Origin: Candidatus Pantoea varia
GTDB taxonomy: Bacteria > Pseudomonadota > Gammaproteobacteria > Enterobacterales > Enterobacteriaceae
Reading direction: 5' to 3'
Assembly (NCBI RefSeq): GCF_900115075.1
Contig: NZ_FOVG01000008.1
Location: 1-64,000, forward strand
Length of the DNA: 64,000 nucleotides
Shown piece by piece: positions 1 to 9,836 of the stretch. Position 1 is the stretch's first letter, and each line of letters opens with the position of its first letter. Made by a program: the position numbers and the translations under genes. The notes under the pieces are model-generated. The model saw only the letters and a program-made list of their open reading frames with translations, made no database searches and was not told the DNA's origin.

Positions 1-75
1 TTCACTCGTGAGGCTTGATATTTTTTACGTCCGGAGACGCTGATATCAATCCTGCGAGTGCCCACACAGATTGTC

Positions 76-95
76 TGATAAATTGTTAAAGAGCA
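76..95 (-). promoter_or_regulatory. rRNA operon boxA antitermination site
   Basis: Read on the minus strand this is TGCTCTTTAACA (84-95) followed by an AT-rich run, the boxA element of enterobacterial rrn leaders where the NusB/S10 antitermination complex loads. It is followed leftward by leader sequence resembling that between boxA and 16S rRNA in E. coli, so the 16S gene should begin a few tens of bases beyond the left edge. The rRNA gene itself is not in the window. Confidence 0.88.
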
Positions 96-125
96 TGCCG
101 CGATTTACTGCGGCGCGGGCTGCGT

Positions 126-153
126 ATATTACGCTTTCCGCATTGTCAGTCAA
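126..153 (-). promoter_or_regulatory. rRNA operon promoter P2
   Basis: On the minus strand a -35 hexamer TTGACT (148-153) and a -10 TAATAT (126-131) are separated by 16 bp. They lie between P1 and boxA, the arrangement of rrn P2 promoters in enterobacteria. A GC-rich discriminator follows the -10. The assignment rests on sequence and position. Confidence 0.82.
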
Positions 154-246
154 GCATTTATTTTCGCTTAACTCACTGGTTCGTATGATTTCGAACCTAC
201 TCAACCCGGCGCTTCGTAAGCCGTTGTGCCGTGTCAGTGGAGGCGC

Positions 247-274
247 ATTATAGGGAGTTCTCGGAGGCTGACAA
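247..274 (-). promoter_or_regulatory. rRNA operon promoter P1
   Basis: On the minus strand TTGTCA (269-274) and TATAAT (247-252) are 16 bp apart, as in rrn P1 promoters, followed by a GC-rich discriminator. An AT-rich tract at 280-300 just upstream is a plausible UP element. With murI directly upstream, the order btuB-murI-rrn matches that of E. coli rrnB. Confidence 0.87.
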
Positions 275-325
275 GAGCTAATTTCAAATAAAATTCCGAG
301 TGCTTCTTTTTTCAGCTAAAAGCCG

Positions 326-1177
326 CTAAAGCGTCAGTTTTTCAAGCAACGGGAAGCCATAACGCTGTAAAACGGGTGATAATTGTACCGCTTCGCCATC
401 CAGCTCCGTGCAGAATGCGACGTTCTGTTGCGAAGAATTTACTTCAGGCGCTTCATGTTCCAGTAGCCAGGCCGTTCGTCGGGCAATTGCCGCACCGGAA
501 TCAATCAGACGTGTCCCTTCAGGTAATACCTGCTGCAGCTCATCGCGCAGTAAAGGGAAGTGCGTACAGCCTAAAACAACCGTGTCCGGTGGTTCAGCCA
601 TCCGCAGCCACGGCTGAACAATACGGCGCACCTCATCCAGTGCAACCTCAGCACCGTGTAGCTTAGCTTCGGCCAGTTCCACCAGCTCCGCCGATCCCAG
701 CATCTCGATGTTGCAGGAACCGGCAAATTGCGCCACCAGCTCATGGGTATAAGGACGGCGCACCGTAGCCCGCGTCGCCAGCAACCCGACCACACCGTTT
801 CGCGTCAGGCGCGCGGCAGGTTTAATTGCCGGAACCACACCCACGACAGGAAACGCAAAGCGTTCACGTAAAGCGGGCAATGAAACCGTGCTGGCCGTAT
901 TGCAGGCGATGATGACTAACGAGAGAGGATAACGCCGGGTAATGGCCTCAACGATGGCGACCACTCGCTCCACGATGAAGGTTTCGCTTTTCTCGCCGTA
1001 AGGGAATCCAGCGTTATCGAAGGCGTAGAGATAATGAAGGTCCGGCAACAGCTGACGGACCTCATCATAGACAGAAAGTCCACCGACGCCGGAATCAAAC
1101 ACCAGCACGGTGGGACGCAAATCAGAAGTTGTAGCTGCCGCTGAGGTAATACTCTCGTCCTGGAGTCTGATAGCCAT
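326..1177 (-). CDS. murI: Glutamate racemase
   Basis: MurI interconverts L- and D-glutamate in the cytoplasm, supplying D-glutamate for peptidoglycan. The 283-residue product has the two-cysteine catalytic pair of the Asp/Glu racemase family: ACNTAST with Cys92 and GCTHFP with Cys204, plus the N-terminal [10 protein letters not shown] motif near residue 27. The start at 1177 (MAIRLQDES) matches the usual family length; a longer reading to 1279 would add about 34 unconserved residues. The gene begins inside the 3' end of btuB (56 bp overlap), so the two are probably co-transcribed and perhaps translationally coupled. The rRNA operon promoters follow directly. Confidence 0.97.
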   Translation of the reverse strand: MAIRLQDESITSAAATTSDLRPTVLVFDSGVGGLSVYDEVRQLLPDLHYLYAFDNAGFPYGEKSETFIVERVVAIVEAITRRYPLSLVIIACNTASTVSLPALRERFAFPVVGVVPAIKPAARLTRNGVVGLLATRATVRRPYTHELVAQFAGSCNIEMLGSAELVELAEAKLHGAEVALDEVRRIVQPWLRMAEPPDTVVLGCTHFPLLRDELQQVLPEGTRLIDSGAAIARRTAWLLEHEAPEVNSSQQNVAFCTELDGEAVQLSPVLQRYGFPLLEKLTL

Positions 1178-3002
1178 ACACTGTCTCGTAATCTTTATCG
1201 AACAGGTTGGCAATTCTACCACGAACCGTGAGTTGTGAAGTGACAGGATATGAGACGGCGAGATCCCACAGGCTGACACCCCCTAACTCCACGCGACGGC
1301 TGGGCGTGCTGTTGAAGTCGGTATCATAACGGTCACCCAGATAGTGATAAGTCACGGACCAGTCAAACTCATACAGCGTCCAGTCGAGCTGATACTTCAC
1401 CTGCTGCTTAGCCCGGCGAATGAGTGGCTGATCGGTACTGCCATCCCGCGCATCGACATAATCATACGAGAACTGATGCGTCAGCGGCCCGGTGTCGAAC
1501 CCTGCGGTCGCTTCAACGCCTTTAATACGAGCCTGCTTAATGTTGTAGTAACGGAAAGTCGCCGGATCACTATCAATCAGATTATCGATGTCGTTGCGAT
1601 AGCCCGACACCCGCCAGTTCACCGGCCCGGTCAGCCCTTCAAAGCCGCCTTCCCACTGCTTACTTTTTTCAGGATCGAGGTCGCGATTGCCATAAAACGG
1701 ACTGTAAACCTGCGACAGATTGGGCGCTTTAAAGGCGGTACCATAAGAGGCGAACGCGCGGTAGCCGGAGATAAATTCCCATGAGGCAGCCGTCTGCCAG
1801 GTGTTATGCCAGCCAAACTGGCTGTTATCGTCACCACGTACCGCTCCTTCAAGGGTGACGCTACCAAACTGCTGCTGACCGGTCACGTAGAGGCCGGTAT
1901 TACGCTGTTCATAGCCATCTGACAAAGTGCTCGTGCCCGGTTCAGTTGTCTCTTTCTGCCAGTCAACACCGGCACTGACGGCGCCCTGCCCCACCTGCAC
2001 GGTATTGCCCCACTGCAGATTGTACTGAGTGACATCATCAAAGGTCGACGCAGCACCGTAGCGGCCATTGCGCGGATCGTAGTTAATGTCTTTGGTATGG
2101 CCATAACTGGCGATGAGCTGAGTAGAGTAAATGTCGCGGTTGAAGCGTAACCCGGTGTCCCATGTCTGGCTGTAGAGCTGACGGGTATCCGCAAGACCAA
2201 TGATATTAGTGAAGCTGTCATCATAGGTGTATGACCCATCGTAGGCGGTGCGGTTATCAAAGCCATAGCCCCGCACAAAACCACTGAGCTCATCGCTGAA
2301 CTGATGCTCAAGGTTACCATACAGGGTTTTGCTCATGAAGCCGTCGCGGTCGTGCTGCGCCGGGCCATAGTCATTGGGATAGCCCGCGACTACGTCATAC
2401 CCTTTGGTATAGGTGTAATTGCCTGCCAGGGTGAGCGTTGTCGCATCGCCCAGCATCTGCTGGGTTGAGCCGTCGTAAGATTGATAACCGTTGGACCCCA
2501 TGCCCGCCGTCAGCGTAGTGCCCGATTGTGATCGGCCCGTAATGATATTCACCACGCCGCCAATCGCGTCAGAACCGTAAACCGCAGAACGCGCACCGCG
2601 AATGTATTCGATGCGCTGCACCAGTGACAGCGGGATCTGGCTGAGGTCAGACGAACCGGTGATGCCCGCCTGATTAAGCCGGATACCATCAATGAGGATC
2701 AGTACATGTCTCGATTCGGTGCCCCGGATAAACAGGGAACTCTGCTGCCCTAAACCACCACTTTGCGCGACATCGACTCCCGGCAGGCGGCGCATCACAT
2801 CCGTCAGGCTTCTGGCCTGCCAGCGATCGATTTCATCACGCGTGACGACGGTGGTGGGAGCCAGCACGCCGGAAACAGGTTCGGCAAAACGGTTGGCGGT
2901 GACTATTTGCGTATCATCATTCCCCTGCGCAAAACCGTTTTGCGCCCAGAGAGAAATCGCCGTTGCGCTCAGAGCGAACAGCGATGCCGTTTTTTTTGTC
3001 AT
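1122..3002 (-). CDS. btuB: TonB-dependent vitamin B12 outer-membrane receptor
   Basis: BtuB imports cobalamin across the outer membrane using TonB energy. The 626-residue protein has a signal peptide (about residues 1-25), a TonB box near residues 30-36 (DTQIVTA), a plug domain with RRLPGVD and [13 protein letters not shown], and a beta-barrel ending in the aromatic C-terminus SGSYNF. The start at 3002 (MTKKTASLF) gives the normal signal peptide; ATG at 3014 is an alternative adding four residues. A cobalamin riboswitch lies in the leader, so expression should fall when adenosylcobalamin is plentiful. The 3' end overlaps murI. Confidence 0.97.
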   Translation of the reverse strand: MTKKTASLFALSATAISLWAQNGFAQGNDDTQIVTANRFAEPVSGVLAPTTVVTRDEIDRWQARSLTDVMRRLPGVDVAQSGGLGQQSSLFIRGTESRHVLILIDGIRLNQAGITGSSDLSQIPLSLVQRIEYIRGARSAVYGSDAIGGVVNIITGRSQSGTTLTAGMGSNGYQSYDGSTQQMLGDATTLTLAGNYTYTKGYDVVAGYPNDYGPAQHDRDGFMSKTLYGNLEHQFSDELSGFVRGYGFDNRTAYDGSYTYDDSFTNIIGLADTRQLYSQTWDTGLRFNRDIYSTQLIASYGHTKDINYDPRNGRYGAASTFDDVTQYNLQWGNTVQVGQGAVSAGVDWQKETTEPGTSTLSDGYEQRNTGLYVTGQQQFGSVTLEGAVRGDDNSQFGWHNTWQTAASWEFISGYRAFASYGTAFKAPNLSQVYSPFYGNRDLDPEKSKQWEGGFEGLTGPVNWRVSGYRNDIDNLIDSDPATFRYYNIKQARIKGVEATAGFDTGPLTHQFSYDYVDARDGSTDQPLIRRAKQQVKYQLDWTLYEFDWSVTYHYLGDRYDTDFNSTPSRRVELGGVSLWDLAVSYPVTSQLTVRGRIANLFDKDYETVYGYQTPGREYYLSGSYNF

Positions 3003-3059
3003 TTTTAATCGCATCCATAAGACGAAGCAGGATGCCGCAGGCCGACAATCAATAGCACG

Positions 3060-3260
3060 CGATGATTGTACGAGTAGCGACGTTACACCGGCAGGTCTTC
3101 GGGCTGGGAACCATAAATGATGATGACTTCCCATCCCGGAGGACAGTGTCTGCAATTGCACTCATCACGACATTCCTTACCGCTGCGCGTCAGCTCCAGA
3201 TTCACACTGGATTCCCTATTAACTCGGGCTTGAGGCCGGCGTCTGCAGTCTACGGAGTGG
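3060..3260 (-). promoter_or_regulatory. Cobalamin riboswitch upstream of btuB
   Basis: The long btuB leader, read on the minus strand, contains the B12 box (about 3090-3106, reading AGCCCGAAGACCTGCC) and, further 5', the conserved AATAGGGAA element (about 3220-3230) and GGGAAG-type segments expected of an adenosylcobalamin riboswitch aptamer. The B12 box is near-consensus. Boundaries are approximate because I have not folded the RNA. It occupies most of the 351 bp between btuB and the divergent trmA. Confidence 0.9.
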
Positions 3261-3353
3261 AGATACGGAAGTCCAGACAGCCGCGGCAGGACTGGACATC
3301 AGCAAGTGAATGCCTACAATCGCCCGCTGGTAAGCTATTAATCAGGATTGCTC

Positions 3354-4457
3354 ATGACACCCGAACATCTCCCCATTGAAGACTATGACGCACAGCTGGC
3401 GGAAAAAGTCAGTCGTTTAGAGACGATGATGACGCCGTTTGCCGCGCCCGACGTGGAGGTGTTCCGTTCGCCGGTCAGCCACTATCGAATGCGCGCCGAA
3501 TTCCGCCTGTGGCACGACGGCGATGACATCTATCACATCATCTTTGATCAGCAGACACGCGAGCGGATCCGGGTTGATCAGTTCCCGGCGGCCAGCCAGC
3601 TGATCAATCAGCTGATGCCAAAGATGATCGCCGCGATCCGTGATAACCGCACCCTGCGTCATAAACTGTTCCAGATCGACTATCTGTCGACCCTGAGCAA
3701 TCAGATTGTGATTTCACTACTCTATCACCGCAAGCTGGATGATGAGTGGCAGCAGGCAGCCGCAATGCTGCGTGACCAGCTGCGTGCGGAAGGTCTGGAT
3801 GTGCAGTTGATTGGCCGTGCGACTAAGACCAAAATCTGTCTGGATCGCGACTATGTGGATGAGTGTCTGCCGGTGGCGGGCCGCGAGATTATCTATCGTC
3901 AGGTCGAGAACAGTTTTACCCAGCCTAACGCGGCGATGAATATTCAGATGCTGGAGTGGGCGCTGGATGTGACCCAGGATTCACAGGGCGACCTGCTGGA
4001 ACTCTACTGCGGTAACGGCAACTTCTCGCTGGCGCTGGCGCGCAATTTCCGCCGCGTTCTCGCGACTGAAATCGCCAAGCCCTCTGTTGCATCGGCACAG
4101 TACAACATTGCTGTGAACCAGATTGATAACGTGCAGATCATTCGCATGGCAGCGGAAGAGTTTACTCAGGCGATGAATGGCGTGCGCAGCTTCAATCGTC
4201 TGGAAGGGATTGACCTGACCAGCTACGAATGCGAGACAATATTTGTCGATCCGCCGCGCAGCGGACTGGATGAAGAGACGGTGAAAATGGTGCAGGCGTA
4301 TCCGCGCATCCTTTACATCTCCTGTAACCCACAGACCCTGAGCGAAAATCTGCAGACGCTGTCAGAAACGCACGATGTCACGCGGCTGGCGCTGTTTGAT
4401 CAGTTCCCTTATACCCACCATATGGAATGCGGCGTTCTGCTGACGCGTAAAGCGTAA
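3354..4457 (+). CDS. trmA: tRNA (uracil-54-C5)-methyltransferase
   Basis: TrmA makes ribothymidine at position 54 of the T-loop of tRNAs using S-adenosylmethionine. The 367-residue product matches the family length. It has the SAM-binding motif [16 protein letters not shown] near residue 213, [10 protein letters not shown] near 297, and the SCNPQTL segment with the nucleophilic cysteine near 323. The ATG at 3354 follows an AGGA ribosome site by 6 bases and is preferred to an in-frame TTG at 3348. It diverges from btuB and ends in a strong hairpin shared with yijD. Confidence 0.97.
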   Translation: MTPEHLPIEDYDAQLAEKVSRLETMMTPFAAPDVEVFRSPVSHYRMRAEFRLWHDGDDIYHIIFDQQTRERIRVDQFPAASQLINQLMPKMIAAIRDNRTLRHKLFQIDYLSTLSNQIVISLLYHRKLDDEWQQAAAMLRDQLRAEGLDVQLIGRATKTKICLDRDYVDECLPVAGREIIYRQVENSFTQPNAAMNIQMLEWALDVTQDSQGDLLELYCGNGNFSLALARNFRRVLATEIAKPSVASAQYNIAVNQIDNVQIIRMAAEEFTQAMNGVRSFNRLEGIDLTSYECETIFVDPPRSGLDEETVKMVQAYPRILYISCNPQTLSENLQTLSETHDVTRLALFDQFPYTHHMECGVLLTRKA

Positions 4458-4461
4458 ACAA

Positions 4462-4487
4462 AAACGGGAACCCTGAGGTTCCCGTTT
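4462..4487. terminator. Bidirectional terminator between trmA and yijD
   Basis: An 11-bp perfect stem (4462-4472 with 4477-4487) and a 4-base loop CTGA, A-rich on the left and T-rich on the right, sits between convergent trmA and yijD. Confidence 0.85.
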
Positions 4488-4509
4488 CCATTTATTCCTA
4501 CTGGTATTG

Positions 4510-4881
4510 CTACTGATTACGCTTGCGCTTAAACCGCGTCGCAATCCAGAACACCAGCGCCACCATCAGAACGGTGGGAACGAAGTTGGAGCCAATGTCC
4601 GGGTATTCTGCCCGCACCAGGGCGCTATAAACCAGAATCCCCAGCAGGAAAAACGCCGCCGCGAGTCCTGGCATGCCGTCCGGCATATTGGTGTTGAGAT
4701 AACGCTGATGCAGACACCAGGCCGCCAGACCCAGCGCAATCAGCGGAAAAATCGAAAAGGGAACAAAGGCGCTGAACAGCACAGAAAACGAGCCGTTAAT
4801 CGCTAAGCCGGTAATAAAAGCCAGTGCCAGAGTGCTTTTATCGCGGGTACCTGGGTGGGTCATGGACTGATCCTTATTCAT
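4510..4881 (-). CDS. yijD: YijD family inner-membrane protein (DUF1422)
   Basis: A 123-residue protein with about four hydrophobic helices and a basic C-terminal tail, clearly YijD (conserved [14 protein letters not shown]). Its function is unknown. It follows fabR, and the ATG at 4881 overlaps the fabR stop codon (ATGA), which suggests translational coupling. A second in-frame ATG at 4863 has the better ribosome site (AAGGA, 7 bases upstream) and would give 117 residues, so the start is uncertain. Confidence 0.92.
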   Translation of the reverse strand: MNKDQSMTHPGTRDKSTLALAFITGLAINGSFSVLFSAFVPFSIFPLIALGLAAWCLHQRYLNTNMPDGMPGLAAAFFLLGILVYSALVRAEYPDIGSNFVPTVLMVALVFWIATRFKRKRNQ

Positions 4882-5525
4882 TGCTCTTCGGTTTTTTCCA
4901 GGGTGACCGCCAGTCGTTCCTGCTCACGGCGGTACCAGTAATAAGCGCCTTTGGCGATCATACGCAGCTGTAATACCAGCCGATCCTCAAGCTTACGTCG
5001 CTGCTCAGCATCAACATCCAGTGCTTCTGCACCGGCGCTGAAAACAATGGTCACCATCGCTTCAGCCTGCGCTTCGGTAAAACTGCGCGGCATGCGATTT
5101 TCGACCTCAAGATAATCAGCCAGTTCAGCGATAAAGTGCTGAATTTCGCGCGCTACGGCAGCACGGAAAGCGGCAGAGGTGCCGGAACGTTCACGCAGTA
5201 ACAGGCGGAATGCGTTGGGATTGTTGCCGATGAACTCCATAAAGGTCGACACTGACGTCTTAATGATGCTGCCACCTTTAGCGATACGCTGGCGCGCCTG
5301 TCGCATCAGCTGTCGCAGCATCAGCCCGCTTTCATCCACCATCGTCAGGCCAAGCTCATCAACATCCTTGAAATGACGATAAAAGGAGGTCGGTGCGATG
5401 CCTGCTTCACGGGCCACTTCCCGCAAACTCAGACTGGCAAAACTGCGCTCGGCGCTGAGCTGACTGAAAGCTGCTTCAATCAGTGTACGTCGTGTACGTT
5501 CTTTTTGTTGCGCTCTGACGCCCAT
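4878..5525 (-). CDS. fabR: TetR-family repressor of unsaturated fatty acid synthesis
   Basis: FabR represses fabA and fabB in response to the ratio of unsaturated to saturated acyl thioesters. The 215-residue product has an N-terminal TetR helix-turn-helix (about residues 10-55, with [19 protein letters not shown]), nearly identical to the E. coli protein, and an all-helical ligand/dimer domain. It is the first gene of a two-gene unit with yijD and is divergent from sthA, the E. coli arrangement. The start [10 protein letters not shown] is the well-conserved one. Confidence 0.96.
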   Translation of the reverse strand: MGVRAQQKERTRRTLIEAAFSQLSAERSFASLSLREVAREAGIAPTSFYRHFKDVDELGLTMVDESGLMLRQLMRQARQRIAKGGSIIKTSVSTFMEFIGNNPNAFRLLLRERSGTSAAFRAAVAREIQHFIAELADYLEVENRMPRSFTEAQAEAMVTIVFSAGAEALDVDAEQRRKLEDRLVLQLRMIAKGAYYWYRREQERLAVTLEKTEEQ

Positions 5526-5717
5526 TCTCTCTGCCTTTAGCGGTGTTGAGCAGGCACTATAACAAAATTTTCAGCGTACAGATTGGCAATCTTTGTCACT
5601 GCCTGTGAACCTCACTCTTTGTCAAAATGTGATGAAAATCGCTGATAGAATTCAGAAGTGCGCGACGAGATGTTAGAATCTCGTTGTAAAAATGTATAAA
5701 TAATAGGACGTATCGGT

Positions 5718-7118
5718 ATGCAAAAGTCTTACGATTACGATGCCATTGTGATTGGCTCAGGACCCGGCGGTGAAGGGGCGGCGATGGGGCTGGTAAAACA
5801 GGGAGCGCGCATCGCCGTGATCGAACGCTACCACAACATCGGCGGCGGTTGTACGCACTGGGGCACCATCCCTTCTAAAGCCCTTCGCCACGCCGTCAGT
5901 CGCATTATTGAATTCAACCAGAACCCGCTCTATAGCGATCATACCCGACTGCTTCGCTCCTCTTTTGCCGACATTCTCAATCACACGGAAAGCGTGATCA
6001 GCCAGCAGACAGCCATGCGTCAGGGCTTCTACGAGCGTAATCGCTGTGAACTTTATCAGGGTGATGCGCATTTCGTTGATGCTAATACCGTTGAGATTGA
6101 GCAACCCGATGGCACGCGTGAGACGCTGACGGCAGAGAAGTTTGTTATCGCCTGTGGTTCACGACCTTACCATCCTGACGATGTCGACTTTACCCATCCC
6201 CGCGTTTATGACTCCGACTCTATCCTCAACCTGCACCACGAACCAGGCCACGTCATTATTTATGGCGCTGGCGTGATCGGCTGTGAATATGCGTCGATTT
6301 TCCGTGGTCTGAACGTCAAAGTTGACCTGATTAACACCCGCGATCGCCTGCTGGCGTTCCTTGATCAGGAGATGTCGGACTCGCTCTCTTACCACTTCTG
6401 GAACAGCGGCGTGGTGATTCGTCACAACGAAGAGTTTGAGAAGATCGAAGGCGTGGAAGATGGCGTCATCATGCATCTGAAGTCGGGCAAGAAAGTAAAA
6501 GCGGACTGCCTGCTTTACGCCAATGGCCGTACCGGTAACACCGATTCGCTGTCACTGGAAAATGTCGGTCTGGAAGCCGATGGTCGTGGCCTGCTGAAAG
6601 TGAACAGCATGTATCAGACGGCTCAGCCACACATCTATGCTGTCGGTGACGTGATTGGTTATCCGAGTCTGGCCTCAGCCGCCTACGATCAGGGCCGTAT
6701 TGCTGCGCAGGCGATTATCAAAGGGGAAGCCACAGCGCACCTGATTGAAGATATCCCAACCGGTATCTACACCATTCCGGAAATCAGCTCCGTGGGTAAA
6801 ACCGAGCAGCAGCTGACGGCAATGAAGGTGCCTTACGAAGTGGGCCGCGCGCAGTTCAAGCATCTGGCACGGGCGCAGATCGTGGGTATGAACGTCGGTA
6901 GCCTGAAGATCCTGTTCCATCGTGAAACCAAAGAGATCCTGGGGATCCACTGCTTTGGCGAGCGTGCTGCCGAGATCATCCACATCGGTCAGGCGATCAT
7001 GGAGCAAAAAAATGGTGGCAACACGATTGAGTACTTCGTGAATACCACCTTTAACTATCCGACCATGGCCGAAGCCTATCGCGTTGCGGCGTTAAACGGT
7101 TTAAACCGCCTGTTTTAA
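5718..7118 (+). CDS. sthA: Soluble pyridine nucleotide transhydrogenase
   Basis: SthA (UdhA) is a cytoplasmic FAD enzyme moving reducing equivalents between NADPH and NAD+. The 466 residues equal the E. coli length. The FAD-binding [10 protein letters not shown] lies near residue 13, [15 protein letters not shown] near 42 shows a single cysteine instead of the CxxxxC disulfide of lipoamide dehydrogenases (typical of SthA), and [13 protein letters not shown] near 181 is the NAD(P) site. A -10-like TATAAAT lies about 25 bases before the start. Its 3' end overlaps that of convergent oxyR by 18 bp. Confidence 0.97.
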   Translation: MQKSYDYDAIVIGSGPGGEGAAMGLVKQGARIAVIERYHNIGGGCTHWGTIPSKALRHAVSRIIEFNQNPLYSDHTRLLRSSFADILNHTESVISQQTAMRQGFYERNRCELYQGDAHFVDANTVEIEQPDGTRETLTAEKFVIACGSRPYHPDDVDFTHPRVYDSDSILNLHHEPGHVIIYGAGVIGCEYASIFRGLNVKVDLINTRDRLLAFLDQEMSDSLSYHFWNSGVVIRHNEEFEKIEGVEDGVIMHLKSGKKVKADCLLYANGRTGNTDSLSLENVGLEADGRGLLKVNSMYQTAQPHIYAVGDVIGYPSLASAAYDQGRIAAQAIIKGEATAHLIEDIPTGIYTIPEISSVGKTEQQLTAMKVPYEVGRAQFKHLARAQIVGMNVGSLKILFHRETKEILGIHCFGERAAEIIHIGQAIMEQKNGGNTIEYFVNTTFNYPTMAEAYRVAALNGLNRLF

Positions 7119-8018
7119 CGCAGCGTCGAAATAGTGCTTCATGTGGGCTTTAATCGCCTCTGCCAGCTGTTCATAACGGCTGCGCAGAGGTGAACCCGGA
7201 CGATAGACCAGCGCAATCGTGCGCTGTGGCACCGGTTTGTAGCAGGTGAGATAGCAGACACCATCGCGAATACGCTCTGGTGGAACTGCCAGCGCCGGTA
7301 ACAGCGTAATGCCGCTGCCTGCCGCCACCATATTGCGCAGCGTCTCAAGGCTGGTCGCGCGGAAATGGGTATCTTCATCGGCACCCGCCTCAAAGCAGAA
7401 TCCCATCGCCTGGTCACGCAGACAGTGCCCATCTTCCAGCATCAGTAATTTCTCGCCGGCCAGATCGGACATTGGTACACGGTCGCGATCGCACCACGGA
7501 TGATCGGCATAAACTGCCAGCTTCATCGGTTCATCAAACAACGGCACTTCGATAAAGGCCTGGCTCTCTTTGACCAGCGCGACAATTGCACAGTCGAGCT
7601 TGCCGCTGTCGAGCTGCGCCAGCAGCTGCTGCGTCTGCGCTTCGTGCAGATACATCTCCAGTTTCGGGAATGTCTGGTGCAGCGTCGGGATAATCTGTGG
7701 CAATAAGTAAGGCGCGGTAGTCGGGATGAGGCCGATATGCAGCGGACCTGACATCGCTTCCCCTTGCTGACTCGCCATCTCTTTCAGCACTTTCACTTCA
7801 CGCAGCACCGTTCGAGCCTGATCCACCAGCAGCAAACCTGCCTGCGTGAACAGCACTTTACGGCTGGTGCGCTCCAGCAGCATCACACCCAGCTCATCTT
7901 CCAGCTTACGGATCTGCCCGCTTAACGTCGGCTGACTGACATGGCACGCATCCGCAGCACGTCGGAAATGACGGTGTTCAGCAAGCGAAACCAGATATTC
8001 AAGATCACGAATATTCAT
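7101..8018 (-). CDS. oxyR: LysR-family peroxide-sensing regulator
   Basis: OxyR activates antioxidant genes when hydrogen peroxide forms a disulfide between two cysteines. The 305-residue protein has an N-terminal LysR helix-turn-helix (residues 1-60) and the redox pair Cys199 and Cys208 in [12 protein letters not shown]. The start at 8018 (MNIRDLEYL) gives the exact family length; upstream in-frame codons to 8114 are not conserved. It is convergent with sthA, as in E. coli, and diverges from a peroxiredoxin-glutaredoxin gene, with OxyR-like repeats in the shared upstream region. Confidence 0.97.
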   Translation of the reverse strand: MNIRDLEYLVSLAEHRHFRRAADACHVSQPTLSGQIRKLEDELGVMLLERTSRKVLFTQAGLLLVDQARTVLREVKVLKEMASQQGEAMSGPLHIGLIPTTAPYLLPQIIPTLHQTFPKLEMYLHEAQTQQLLAQLDSGKLDCAIVALVKESQAFIEVPLFDEPMKLAVYADHPWCDRDRVPMSDLAGEKLLMLEDGHCLRDQAMGFCFEAGADEDTHFRATSLETLRNMVAAGSGITLLPALAVPPERIRDGVCYLTCYKPVPQRTIALVYRPGSPLRSRYEQLAEAIKAHMKHYFDAALKQAV

Positions 8019-8036
8019 TATTACCCTCCAAACCAC

Positions 8037-8084
8037 GATAGCCCGTGGCGATAGATAGAATAGCAATGAACGATTGGCCCTATC
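8037..8084. promoter_or_regulatory. Candidate OxyR binding region
   Basis: Repeated ATAG elements (8038-8041, 8051-8054, 8060-8063), then CGAT (8071-8074) and CTAT (8080-8083) recur at roughly 10-base intervals, resembling the OxyR motif of four ATAG/CTAT elements spaced one helical turn apart. The site lies between oxyR and the divergent peroxidase gene and could autoregulate one and activate the other. This is a motif match only. Confidence 0.6.
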
Positions 8085-8142
8085 AAGGGTGGTTAGGAAT
8101 AATGCGCGCATCAAATGGAACGTGGTATCTCAGGAGAAAAAA

Positions 8143-8877
8143 ATGTTTGCAAGTCAGGAAGGTAAAACTATCCCGTCAGTGACTTTTCACACGCGTCAGG
8201 GCGATCGCTGGGTCGATGTGACCACTGAAGCGCTGTTCAAAGACAAAACGGTCATTGTTTTTTCGCTGCCGGGTGCCTTTACACCCACCTGCTCCTCCAG
8301 TCATCTGCCGCGTTACAATGAATTAGCGGGTCTGTTTGCCCAGCAGGGTGTGGACAGCATTCTGTGCGTCTCGGTGAATGACACTTTTGTGATGAACGCC
8401 TGGAAAGCAGAGCAGCGCGCCGACAACATCACCTTTATCCCAGATGGCAACGGCGAGTTCACCCGTGGCATGGAGATGCTGGTTGAGAAAGCGGATCTCG
8501 GCTTTGGCCCCCGTTCATGGCGCTACTCGATGCTGGTGCGTAACGGCGTGGTAGAAAAAATGTTTGTGGAGCCGAACAAGCCTGGCGATCCGTTTGAGGT
8601 CTCCGATGCCGACACCATGCTGCGCTATCTGGCACCTGAGTGTAAAGCACAGGAGTCGGTCTCCATCTTCACTAAGCCAGGCTGCAGTTTCTGCGCCCAG
8701 GCAAAACAGATGCTGAGGGATCATGGTATTCAGTACGAAGAGATTGTGCTGGGACAGGATGCGACAACCGTGAGTCTGCGTGCTGTATCAGGCCGGGCGA
8801 CGGTGCCGCAGATCTTCATGGGTGGCCGTCACATTGGTGGCAGTGAAGATTTGCAGCAGTTTCTGTTGTCCGCGTAA
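8143..8877 (+). CDS. Hybrid peroxiredoxin-glutaredoxin (Prx5-Grx fusion)
   Basis: This 244-residue protein joins an N-terminal Prx5-type peroxiredoxin (about 1-165; PGAFTPTC with peroxidatic Cys50) to a C-terminal glutaredoxin (about 172-244; Cys181 and Cys184 in a CSFC motif, then a TVPQIF cis-proline segment). Such fusions, known from Haemophilus, reduce peroxides with glutathione, the glutaredoxin domain recycling the peroxidase. The start at 8143 has an AGGAG site 6 bases upstream. It diverges from oxyR in the place where E. coli has the small RNA OxyS, so peroxide induction is likely. A terminator follows at 8960. Confidence 0.93.
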   Translation: MFASQEGKTIPSVTFHTRQGDRWVDVTTEALFKDKTVIVFSLPGAFTPTCSSSHLPRYNELAGLFAQQGVDSILCVSVNDTFVMNAWKAEQRADNITFIPDGNGEFTRGMEMLVEKADLGFGPRSWRYSMLVRNGVVEKMFVEPNKPGDPFEVSDADTMLRYLAPECKAQESVSIFTKPGCSFCAQAKQMLRDHGIQYEEIVLGQDATTVSLRAVSGRATVPQIFMGGRHIGGSEDLQQFLLSA

Positions 8878-8959
8878 AAGAGTCTGAGTGTCAGCGGGAG
8901 AGCTGGCCCTTTGATGATGTGCCTATAAAAAAAAGCAGTAATTCTGAAGCTAGAGGTTG

Positions 8960-8987
8960 GCGGGCATTAAGTATGCCCGCTTTTTTT
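8960..8987 (+). terminator. Terminator of the peroxiredoxin-glutaredoxin gene
   Basis: An 8-bp GC-rich stem (GCGGGCAT at 8960-8967 with ATGCCCGC at 8973-8980), a 5-base loop and a run of seven T. Confidence 0.85.
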
Positions 8988-9440
8988 ACCTGCTGATCCG
9001 GCATAACGCTTTTCCATGGGAGAGGCGCAGCGACATCTGATTATCGTTTATAATCGTCTGCATTCCGCCCATATTACCGCCCATTTATTCCAATGCATTA
9101 ACACCCATAATTTCATCTCGCACTTAGATCGACACTCACTCAAATAACCCATAGCAATCGATGGAAGTTAAACCTATATCCCGAAATATCATCAAAACTA
9201 TAACCCTCATTTGATCACGCACATGAAACATAATTTCCCCTGACAATTTAAACACCTACATCGCCTTATAAAACGCATATAAAAAACACATTCTTTTCCC
9301 TGCCGGTAATATGGAAATTATTCTATATCTTACGATGAAATATTCAGATAGGGTTAACCTGCATTAAGCTTATCGCGTCAACCCAGTCGCGATATTTATA
9401 TTCCATTATGGAAATCCAACATAGATAAAAGGATATTATT
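8988..9440. other. AT-rich intergenic region upstream of the microcin-like genes
   Basis: About 450 bp with no convincing gene, clearly more AT-rich than its surroundings. It holds a 7-bp inverted repeat TATCGCG/CGCGATA with a 10-base spacer (9371-9394) and, shortly after, TTCCAT-T-ATGGAA (9401-9413), both within 75 bp of the first microcin-like start; they are possible operator sites. No promoter can be assigned with confidence. An open frame at 9016-9147 (43 residues) lacks a ribosome site and is not called. Confidence 0.5.
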
Positions 9441-9746
9441 ATGCGTACATTATCATATGAAGAAATGAATAAAGTAAGCGGTGCGGACCTGCAGGGTGCA
9501 ATCCTGGGCATGGTGGATGGTGCGGCAACAGGTATGTCAATTGGAGGCAAATGGGGTGGCGCTGGCGGCCTCGTGTTTGGTGCTCTCGCCCAGCTTGTTG
9601 GCCTGATTGTTCCAACCATCATGGGCGGTGCCATGGGCCTGGTCGTCGGCGCAGCAACCGATGCCGCGACGGTACAGGGTTTGATTGCAGATTACCGCAC
9701 AACGTTTGGCCCAGGTAACGTAGATCATGGCGGTACTATTGGCTAA
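9441..9746 (+). CDS. Small double-glycine-type leader protein, microcin-like (copy 1)
   Basis: A 101-residue protein starting with MRTLSYEEMNKVSGA, which fits the 15-residue leader of class II microcins such as microcin V (hydrophobic residues, a conserved Glu, then VSG and a small residue at the cleavage site). The predicted mature part (about 86 residues) is rich in Gly and Ala with a long amphipathic or membrane-inserting stretch (IGGKWGGAGG, then QLVGLIV, then MGG). It shares leader and core with the next gene. The ribosome site AAAAGGA lies 6 bases upstream. I see no immunity or export gene beside it. Family membership is inferred; antibacterial activity is not shown. Confidence 0.72.
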   Translation: MRTLSYEEMNKVSGADLQGAILGMVDGAATGMSIGGKWGGAGGLVFGALAQLVGLIVPTIMGGAMGLVVGAATDAATVQGLIADYRTTFGPGNVDHGGTIG

Positions 9747-9763
9747 TCAGCCATAAAGAAGCG

Positions 9764-9805
9764 GGGCGCAACAGAGTCGCAATGACAGACTGTTACGCCC
9801 TTTTT
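9764..9805 (+). terminator. Hairpin with T-run between the two microcin-like genes
   Basis: GGGCG-C-AACAG (9764-9774) pairs with CTGTT-A-CGCCC (9790-9800) around a 15-base loop and is followed by TTTTT (9801-9805). It should terminate or attenuate transcription after copy 1, so copy 2 may be expressed less or from its own promoter. Confidence 0.7.
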
Positions 9806-9836
9806 ATCTCTTCGCCGCGCATTAAAGGAACTAAAT

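Noticed and set aside
71..253. 60-residue frame in the first 300 bp
   Set aside because: It lies across the rRNA promoters and leader on the opposite strand.
9016..9147. 43-residue plus-strand frame in the AT-rich gap
   Set aside because: No ribosome site, no recognisable features and ordinary chance length.
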